Assembly: GCA_014804185.1 (NCBI GenBank)
Contig: JAAVAG010000084.1
Location: 1-11,905, forward strand
Source of the DNA: Lachnospiraceae bacterium
GTDB lineage: Bacteria; Bacillota; Clostridia; Lachnospirales; Lachnospiraceae
Direction: 5' to 3'
Length of the DNA stretch: 11,905 nucleotides
The notes under the pieces were generated by a model that worked only from the letters and a program-made list of their open reading frames with translations, was not told where the DNA came from and made no database searches. The position numbers were made by a program, and so were the translations under genes. Shown here piece by piece: positions 6,792 to 11,905 of the stretch. Numbering within the stretch: position 1 is the stretch's first letter; every line of letters begins with the position of its first letter.

Positions 6792-7529
6792 ATGGAGAAA
6801 GAAAACGGAATAAAACCGCTGATCGGACAGAAAGGAATTTCGGGAAGTACGATAAAGATGATTGCCATCATCAGTATGTTCATCGACCATGTGGGAGCCG
6901 TTGTGGTGGAGCGCATGCTGTATTTCCCCCAGCAGGGGAAGCGGCTGTGGACTTTGTATATGATACTGCGGTCCATTGGACGGCTGGGTTTTCCCATCTT
7001 CTGTTTTTTGCTGGTGACAGGTTTTATGCACACCCGGAATGTATGGAAATACGCTCTGCGCCTGGGATTGTTTGCCCTGCTGTCGGAGGTGCCTTTTGAT
7101 CTTGCCTTTTCGGACAGCTGGATGTATATGGGGTATCAGAATGTGTTCTTTACCCTGCTGATCGGGCTGCTTGTGATGATTTTTCTGGACAGGGTGGGAA
7201 AGCGGAAATGGCATATCGCGCTGAAACTGCCGCTGTGGCTCGCAGGTATCGCGGCTGGGATGTATGCCGCGGAATTTCTGAAGACGGACTACGGCGCTCT
7301 CGGAGTGATGTGTATTGTAACGATCTTTATTTTCCGCAGGCAGAGGCTGGCCCAGGTGATCGCCGGGGCAGTGGTCTTTTTGTGGGAAATACCAGCGTCT
7401 TTGGCATTTCTGCCTGTGGCGGCTTACAATGGAAAGCGCGGGTGGCGGATGAAGTATGTTTTCTATGCGTTTTATCCATGCCATCTTCTGGTGTTGTACG
7501 GGATTGCGTGGATGTTGAACCTGACGTGA
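6792..7529 (+). CDS. TraX family integral membrane protein
   Basis: This 245-residue, strongly hydrophobic protein has about seven or eight membrane segments. TraX-family motifs are visible: ISGSTIKMIAIISMFIDHVGA (Asp32-His33 in the first helix), GRLGFPIFCFLL (63-74) and SEVPFDL (98-104), with a final helix near 225-243. The namesake TraX of the F plasmid is needed for N-acetylation of F pilin. Chromosomal homologues in Clostridia have no established substrate, so a membrane acyltransferase role is only inferred from the family. No pilus or conjugation genes are nearby. The ATG at 6792 is preceded by several weak purine-rich sites (AGGAGG at 6773-6778 is 13 bases away; GGAG at 6785-6788 is 3 away). 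No clear promoter was found in the 37 bases after the rpmF terminator. Confidence 0.88.
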   Translation: MEKENGIKPLIGQKGISGSTIKMIAIISMFIDHVGAVVVERMLYFPQQGKRLWTLYMILRSIGRLGFPIFCFLLVTGFMHTRNVWKYALRLGLFALLSEVPFDLAFSDSWMYMGYQNVFFTLLIGLLVMIFLDRVGKRKWHIALKLPLWLAGIAAGMYAAEFLKTDYGALGVMCIVTIFIFRRQRLAQVIAGAVVFLWEIPASLAFLPVAAYNGKRGWRMKYVFYAFYPCHLLVLYGIAWMLNLT

Positions 7530-7561
7530 GTGAGGCCTGCGCTCGCAGTGAGGCCTGCGCT
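7529..7561 (+). repeat. Short tandem direct repeat (15-base unit, period 18) after the TraX gene
   Basis: AGTGAGGCCTGCGCT occurs at 7529-7543 and identically at 7547-7561, separated by CGC. The first copy begins on the last base of the TraX stop codon. Each copy contains AGGCCT and ends in a small hairpin: TGCG-CT-CGCA (7538-7547) and TGCG-CTATT-CGCA (7556-7568). It is not a standard terminator, since no T-run follows directly. Its function is unknown. Confidence 0.7.
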
Positions 7562-7577
7562 ATTCGCAACTTTTGTC

Positions 7578-7606
7578 TTGATTTTTACAGAGGGGTTTAG
7601 TATAGT
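7578..7606 (+). promoter_or_regulatory. Probable promoter of plsX-acpP(-rnc-smc)
   Basis: TTGATT (7578-7583), a 17-base spacer and TATAGT (7601-7606) lie 42 bases upstream of the plsX start. The match is good but not perfect, and the surrounding AT-rich bases offer alternative -10 strings. No FapR-like palindrome was recognised beside it. Confidence 0.65.
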
Positions 7607-7648
7607 AAAATAAGATAATACATATTTGTAATAAAGAAAGGATAAAAG

Positions 7649-8659
7649 ATGGCAGAGTTGGTTCGTGTTGCAGTGGATGCCATGGGCGGCGATCACGCAC
7701 CGGCGGAAATTGTGAAGGGCGCGGTGGAAGCGGTAAATGCCGATGAGCGTGTGAAAGTGTTTCTGACCGGACGAAAGGAAGAGATAGAGGCGCAGCTGAA
7801 AAATCATACGTTTGACACTTCAAGGATCGAAGTGGTGCACGCGCAGGAAGTGATCGAGACGGCAGAGCCGCCTGTCATGGCGATCCGCAAGAAAAAGGAT
7901 TCCTCTATTGTAAAAGCGCTGTATATGGTAAAGGACGGCACCTGCGACGCTTTTGTATCGGCGGGGAGCACCGGCGCCGTGCTGGTAGGCGGGCAGGTGA
8001 TTGTGGGCAAGATCAAAGGGGTGGAGAGAGCGCCTCTCGCACCGATGATTCCTACGGAAAATGGAGTGGCGCTTCTGATCGACTGCGGGGCAAATGTGGA
8101 TGCAAGACCCTCTCATCTGGTGCAGTTTGCCAAGATGGGTTCCATCTATATGGAAAACGTTGTAGGCGTGCCGAATCCCAGAGTCGGAATCGTCAATATC
8201 GGCGCGGAGGAGGAAAAGGGCAATGCTCTGGTGAAAGAGACATTTCCGCTCCTGAAAAACTGCCCGGAGATCAATTTTATCGGCAGCGTAGAGGCGCGGG
8301 ATATTCCCATGGGAGGCGCGGATGTGGTGGTCTGCGAGGCCTTTGCGGGGAATGTGATCTTGAAGATGTATGAGGGCGTGGGCGCCGTTATGCTGAAAAA
8401 AGTGAAAGCCGGTCTAATGACATCTCTCAGGACAAAGATCGGGGCCTGGCTGGTAAAGCCCGCTCTGAAACAGACCATGAAAGGCTTCAGCACAGAGGAA
8501 TACGGCGGAGCGCCGCTGCTGGGGCTGAACGGACTGGTGGTGAAGACCCACGGCAGTTCCAAGGCGGTTGAGATCAGAAATTCCATTCTGCAGTGTGTGA
8601 CATTTAAGGAGCAGAGAATTGCTGATAAGATCAGAGAAAAAATTACATTAGAGAATTAA
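7649..8659 (+). CDS. plsX: Phosphate acyltransferase PlsX
   Basis: PlsX converts acyl-ACP and phosphate to acyl-phosphate, the acyl donor PlsY uses for the first step of phospholipid synthesis; it is a peripheral membrane enzyme. The 336-residue length is normal. Family hallmarks are the N-terminal VAVDAMGGDHAP, the DAFVSAGSTGAVL loop, LIDCGANVDARP, NIGAEEEKGN, and near the C-terminus EEYGGAPLLGLNGLVVKTHGSS. The ATG at 7649 has AAAGGA (7637-7642) six bases upstream. It is followed after 16 bases by acpP, whose product supplies its substrate, a standard pairing. Its own promoter lies just upstream, since the rpmF terminator and the TraX gene cut it off from the DUF177-rpmF unit. Confidence 0.98.
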   Translation: MAELVRVAVDAMGGDHAPAEIVKGAVEAVNADERVKVFLTGRKEEIEAQLKNHTFDTSRIEVVHAQEVIETAEPPVMAIRKKKDSSIVKALYMVKDGTCDAFVSAGSTGAVLVGGQVIVGKIKGVERAPLAPMIPTENGVALLIDCGANVDARPSHLVQFAKMGSIYMENVVGVPNPRVGIVNIGAEEEKGNALVKETFPLLKNCPEINFIGSVEARDIPMGGADVVVCEAFAGNVILKMYEGVGAVMLKKVKAGLMTSLRTKIGAWLVKPALKQTMKGFSTEEYGGAPLLGLNGLVVKTHGSSKAVEIRNSILQCVTFKEQRIADKIREKITLEN

Positions 8660-8675
8660 AGGAAGGAAACAGAGT

Positions 8676-8906
8676 ATGGAATTTGAAAAATTAAAAGAAG
8701 TCATTGCGAGCGTACTGAACGTTGATCCCGAGGAGATCACCATGGACACCACTTTCACGGATGATCTGGGAGCCGATTCACTGGATGTGTTCCAGATTAT
8801 TATGGGAATCGAGGAGGAATTCGGAATTGAGATTCCGCCGGAGAAAGCGGAGAAGATCAAGACGGTGGAAGAGGCAGTGGAATTGATCAGGAATGAAATC
8901 AACTGA
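8676..8906 (+). CDS. acpP: Acyl carrier protein
   Basis: This 76-residue acidic four-helix protein carries growing acyl chains in fatty-acid synthesis on a 4'-phosphopantetheine arm. The attachment serine is Ser35 in DDLGADSLDVFQI. The following EEEFGIEIPPEKAEKIKTVEEAVELI is the normal helix II-IV region. The LDVFQI sequence after the serine replaces the LDTVEL of E. coli, a typical variation. Ribosome site GGAAGG (8661-8666) is nine bases before ATG 8676. It lies between plsX and rnc, with a long hairpin directly after its stop. Confidence 0.97.
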   Translation: MEFEKLKEVIASVLNVDPEEITMDTTFTDDLGADSLDVFQIIMGIEEEFGIEIPPEKAEKIKTVEEAVELIRNEIN

Positions 8907-8924
8907 CTGATATCGGAAATCTGT

Positions 8925-8960
8925 ACAAAGTATTCCTAAATGGTTTTAGGGATACTTTGT
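8925..8960 (+). promoter_or_regulatory. 16-bp RNA hairpin between acpP and rnc
   Basis: The arm 8925-8940 (ACAAAGTATTCCTAAA) pairs with 8945-8960 (TTTAGGGATACTTTGT) over 16 consecutive base pairs with one G-U pair (8934/8951) and a four-base loop TGGT. The stem is AU-rich and only two T residues follow it before AAC, so it is a poor intrinsic terminator. A long duplex just ahead of the RNase III gene is the kind of structure RNase III cleaves. It could be an autoregulatory or processing site, or it could protect the acpP 3' end. Partial termination is the other option. Confidence 0.8.
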
Positions 8961-8967
8961 TTAACAT

Positions 8968-8975
8968 AAGGAAGG
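8968..8975 (+). promoter_or_regulatory. Ribosome binding site deciding the rnc start
   Basis: AAGGAAGG is eight bases before ATG 8984. The in-frame TTG at 8957 lies inside the hairpin stem and upstream of this site, so it is not the start. Confidence 0.8.
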
Positions 8976-8983
8976 ATTTTTTT

Positions 8984-9685
8984 ATGCTGGCTGGATATGA
9001 TCTGGAAGAACTGGAAAAGAGAATCGGTTATCGATTCAGTGATCGGGGGCTGCTCCGACAGGCGCTCACACACAGTTCCTTTACCAATGAGCAGAAAATA
9101 AATAAAAACGGGAATTATGAGCGTCTGGAATTTCTGGGCGATGCCGTGCTGGAACTGATATCCAGCGATTTTTTGTTTCACCGCTTTACGGAAAAGCCGG
9201 AGGGAGAACTGACAAAGATGCGGGCGTCCATGGTCTGTGAACCGGCGCTGGCATTCTGCGCGCGAGATCTGGAACTGGGGAAGTTCATGCTGCTGGGAAG
9301 AGGGGAAGAGGCGAACGGAGGAAGAGAACGGGAGTCCATCACATCCGATGTCATGGAGGCGGTGATCGGCGCGATCTATCTGGATGGAGGGCTGGAGAGG
9401 GCGCGCGAGTATATTTTTCGTTTTGTGCTGTCCGATCTGGAGGACAAGCAGTTATTTTATGACAGTAAGACCAATCTGCAGGAACTGGTTCAGGGAGAGA
9501 TGAAGCAGGATGTGCAGTACAGGCTGGTTGAGGAGAAAGGCCCGGAGCATGACAAGGTCTTTGAGGCGGAGGTGCTCATAGGGGGCAATGTGATCGGCAG
9601 GGGAAGCGGACGCACGAAGAAGGCTGCCGAACAGAGGGCTGCTTATGAGGCGCTTTTACTGTTAAAAGACAAGAGAAAGGAATAA
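8984..9685 (+). CDS. rnc: Ribonuclease III
   Basis: This 233-residue double-strand-specific endoribonuclease processes rRNA precursors and cleaves structured mRNAs. The catalytic domain carries the signature NYERLEFLGDAVLEL (Glu46, Glu49, Asp53) and the second acidic pair Asp122/Glu125 in SDVMEAVIGAIYLDGG. A C-terminal double-stranded RNA binding domain follows, running from KTNLQELVQ to the AAEQRAAYEALLLL helix. Length and domain order are normal. The ATG start is fixed by AAGGAAGG eight bases upstream. It follows acpP after a 77-base gap holding the long hairpin, and precedes smc by 15 bases, the common Firmicutes order. Confidence 0.97.
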   Translation: MLAGYDLEELEKRIGYRFSDRGLLRQALTHSSFTNEQKINKNGNYERLEFLGDAVLELISSDFLFHRFTEKPEGELTKMRASMVCEPALAFCARDLELGKFMLLGRGEEANGGRERESITSDVMEAVIGAIYLDGGLERAREYIFRFVLSDLEDKQLFYDSKTNLQELVQGEMKQDVQYRLVEEKGPEHDKVFEAEVLIGGNVIGRGSGRTKKAAEQRAAYEALLLLKDKRKE

Positions 9686-9700
9686 GGCTTGAACTGATCG

Positions 9701-11905
9701 ATGTATTTAAAGAATATTGAGGTATACGGGTTTAAATCTTTTGCCAATAAAATCACGTTCCAGTTTCACAATGGTATCACCGGTATCGTAGGGCCGAACG
9801 GGAGCGGAAAGAGCAATGTGGCGGACGCGGTCAGATGGGTACTCGGGGAACAGCGCATCAAGCAGCTTCGGGGTGCATCCATGCAGGATGTCATTTTGTC
9901 GGGTAGGGAGGCGCGAAAACCGCTGAGTTACGCCTATGTGGCGATCACACTGGACAATAAGGACCACCAGCTGGCCATCGACTATGACGAAGTGACGGTG
10001 ACCAGGCGCATTTACCGGTCGGGTGAAAGCGAATATATGATAAACGGCTCGATATGCCGCCTGAAAGATGTGAACGAACTGTTCTATGATACGGGTATCG
10101 GCAAGGAGGGATACTCCATAATCGGGCAGGGGCAGATCGACAAGATTCTCAGCGGTAAACCGGAGGAACGCCGGGAACTGTTTGACGAGGCGGCCGGTAT
10201 CGTTAAGTTTAAGCGCAGGAAGAATGCCGCCCAGAAAAAGCTGGAGGATGAACAGCAGAATCTTGTGCGTGTCAGGGATATTCTTTCCGAACTGGAAAAG
10301 CAGACAGGGCCGCTGGAAAAGCAGTCGGAGAAGGCAAGGGAATATCTGAAAAAGAGAGAAGAACTGAAGACGCTGGATGTAAACGTTTTCCTGCTGGAGG
10401 ACCAGAGGCTGAAAGGACAGCTGAAGGAAGTCGAGGAAAAATACGAGATTGCGGACAGGGATCTGGGGGAGACAAACAGAGCGTATGAGAATATCCGAAA
10501 AGAATATGAGGAGATCGAAGCGCGTCTGGAGAGTCTTGATACCTCCATTGAACAGGCCAGAAGTTCCCTCACTGACACCAGTGTCCTCCGGGGAAAACTG
10601 GAGGGAGAGATCAATGTCCTGAAAGAGCAGATCAACTCCGCCAGGGGAAATGGGGAGCATCTGCAGTCCAGAGAGCGGAATGTACAGGCCCAGATGGATG
10701 AAAAGAACCTGGAAAAAGAGTCCATACTGGAAGAAAAACGTTCCATCGACGAGCAGGTAAACGAGATCGTGGCCATCAGAGACCAGGCGGGAAGAACGCT
10801 TCTGGGGGTGCAGGAGAGAATAGAACAGCTGAGCGACAGCATAGAAAAAGGAAAGAATGTGATTATAGGCGAGTTGAACCAGCGCGCCACCATTAAGTCC
10901 AGAATGGGACGATATGACACAATGCTGGAGCAGATTGCCATCCGCAGGGCTCAGCTGAACTCCAGGCTTCTGCGGGCCAAGTCCGATGAGGAGCAGCAGG
11001 AGGAAAACCTCCGCAGACTGCAGCAGGAATTTGAGCAGGTGACAGCGGAACTGGCGGAGATGAACGAACAGGCGCAGAGGACGGACCGCAGACTGGAAGA
11101 GATCAAGGGGGAACTGACTGCCAGCGATCAGAGTCTGCGGGAGACGCAGGAACTGTACCATCAGGAAAAGTCCCGGCTGGAGGCACTGTCCAACCTGACG
11201 GAGCGCTATGAGGGCTATGGCGGCAGCGTCAAAAAGGTTATGGAGCAGAAAGAGCGGGAAAAGGGAATTATCGGCGTAGTGGCCGATATCATCAAGGTGG
11301 ACAAAGCGTATGAGACCGCCATCGAAACCGCTCTGGGCGGCAGCATTCAGAATATTGTCACGGACAATGAGGAAACCGCCAAGAAGATGATTCGTTTTCT
11401 GAAGTCCGGCAAGCTTGGGCGGGCTACTTTTCTGCCGCTCACCAGTATTACCAACCCGCAGGAATTTAAGAATAAAGCGGTTCTGGAGGAGAACGGCGTC
11501 ATTGGGATGGCGGATGAACTGGTCGGGATCGAGGAGAAGTACCGGAATGTGGCAAAGTCCATGCTGGGGCGCATCGTTGTGGTGGATCACGTGGACAATG
11601 CGGTGCGGATTGCCAGAAAGTACGGATACAGTGTCCGTATGGTTACGCTGGAGGGAGAACTTCTGGTTCCCGGCGGAGCCATCAGCGGCGGCGCATTTAA
11701 AAATGGCAGCAATCTGCTGGGAAGACGCCGTGAGATAGAAGAACTGACTGGGAAAGTGAAAAAACTGCAGCAGAGAGTGGAAGATCTGGAGCGGAAAATA
11801 GAGGAAATCAAGGACGGCCGCAACACGCTGCGCGCGCAGCAGGGAAGCCTGAAGGCGGATATTCAGCGGAAATTTATCGAACAGAATACAACCCGGATGA
11901 ATGTG
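9701..11905 (+). CDS. smc: Chromosome partition protein SMC, N-terminal 735 residues (3' end outside window)
   Basis: The frame is open from ATG 9701 to the last base of the window, 735 of about 1,190 expected residues. The N-terminal ATPase half has MYLKNIEVYGFKSFANK and Walker A GPNGSGKS (residues 31-38), then LGEQ and LRGASMQDVIL, and YSIIGQGQID-KIL with RRELFDEAAGI. A long Glu/Lys/Gln-rich coiled coil runs from about 170 to 500. The hinge domain is at about 503-665, from YEGYGGSVKKVM to GGAISGGAF, and then the returning coiled coil begins. Walker B, the signature motif and the second ATPase half lie beyond the window. SMC dimers with ScpA/ScpB compact and segregate the chromosome. The ribosome site is weak: AAGG (9684-9687) overlaps the rnc stop, 13 bases from the ATG, so translation may be coupled to rnc. 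Confidence 0.97.
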   Translation, partial: MYLKNIEVYGFKSFANKITFQFHNGITGIVGPNGSGKSNVADAVRWVLGEQRIKQLRGASMQDVILSGREARKPLSYAYVAITLDNKDHQLAIDYDEVTVTRRIYRSGESEYMINGSICRLKDVNELFYDTGIGKEGYSIIGQGQIDKILSGKPEERRELFDEAAGIVKFKRRKNAAQKKLEDEQQNLVRVRDILSELEKQTGPLEKQSEKAREYLKKREELKTLDVNVFLLEDQRLKGQLKEVEEKYEIADRDLGETNRAYENIRKEYEEIEARLESLDTSIEQARSSLTDTSVLRGKLEGEINVLKEQINSARGNGEHLQSRERNVQAQMDEKNLEKESILEEKRSIDEQVNEIVAIRDQAGRTLLGVQERIEQLSDSIEKGKNVIIGELNQRATIKSRMGRYDTMLEQIAIRRAQLNSRLLRAKSDEEQQEENLRRLQQEFEQVTAELAEMNEQAQRTDRRLEEIKGELTASDQSLRETQELYHQEKSRLEALSNLTERYEGYGGSVKKVMEQKEREKGIIGVVADIIKVDKAYETAIETALGGSIQNIVTDNEETAKKMIRFLKSGKLGRATFLPLTSITNPQEFKNKAVLEENGVIGMADELVGIEEKYRNVAKSMLGRIVVVDHVDNAVRIARKYGYSVRMVTLEGELLVPGGAISGGAFKNGSNLLGRRREIEELTGKVKKLQQRVEDLERKIEEIKDGRNTLRAQQGSLKADIQRKFIEQNTTRMNV

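Noticed and set aside
7208..7600. A 130-codon frame crossing the end of TraX that includes the repeat as SEACAR/SEACAI
   Set aside because: It overlaps the TraX frame for most of its length, lacks a ribosome site and has no recognisable motifs.
7562..7648. A FapR or other fatty-acid repressor site upstream of plsX
   Set aside because: No palindrome resembling the FapR box was found; the region shows only the promoter and the ribosome site.
9707..11590. A 627-codon open frame on the minus strand opposite smc
   Set aside because: It is antisense to the well-supported smc coiled coil and hinge. Its product is a low-complexity hydrophobic/His-rich mix without recognisable motifs, as expected from reverse-reading Glu/Lys/Gln/Leu-rich codons.
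1..11905. CRISPR array, transposon, phage or tRNA signals
   Set aside because: No repeat-spacer pattern, transposase motif, terminal inverted repeats or tRNA-like cloverleaf was found. Apart from the S8/surface-protein end and TraX, the content is housekeeping.

Overview
All genes in this window lie on the + strand. Gene order and protein types point to a Lachnospiraceae-type Clostridia chromosome. The evidence is the DUF177-rpmF and plsX-acpP-rnc-smc housekeeping run, zinc-ribbon L32 with the MSICPKNK start, a TraX-family membrane protein, an SPDTG-type sortase signal, and a DRE-TIM metallolyase that looks like Re-citrate synthase beside a eukaryote-type NADP isocitrate dehydrogenase. Species cannot be named from sequence alone.

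Region 1 (1-1642): the C-terminal end of a large surface protein with a sortase-like sorting signal, then an intrinsic terminator, then a complete S8 (subtilisin-family) peptidase without signal peptide whose ATG directly abuts the terminator T-run.

Region 2 (1643-5911): a strong promoter (TTGACA-N17-TACAAT) overlaid by a 28-bp near-perfect palindrome. It drives a probable Re-citrate synthase, a GntR/FCD regulator and NADP-isocitrate dehydrogenase. An endonuclease/exonuclease/phosphatase-family protein follows with no visible terminator. The set reads as the citrate-to-2-oxoglutarate branch used for glutamate synthesis, with a local regulator; aconitase is not in the window.

Region 3 (5912-6754): a promoter, a DUF177/YceD protein and ribosomal protein L32, closed by a strong terminator.

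Region 4 (6755-7648): a TraX-family integral membrane protein sits between rpmF and plsX, followed by a short tandem repeat and a new promoter.

Region 5 (7649-11905): plsX and acpP (phospholipid and fatty-acid synthesis), a 16-bp RNA hairpin, rnc (RNase III) and the first 735 codons of smc, which runs off the window.

No CRISPR array, insertion sequence, tRNA, rRNA or riboswitch was seen, and no intergenic gap exceeds 300 bases. I do not see a wholly new multi-gene system. The best leads are the palindromic operator on the citrate-synthase promoter, the local Re-citrate synthase/GntR/IDH module, and the long hairpin directly upstream of the RNase III gene.
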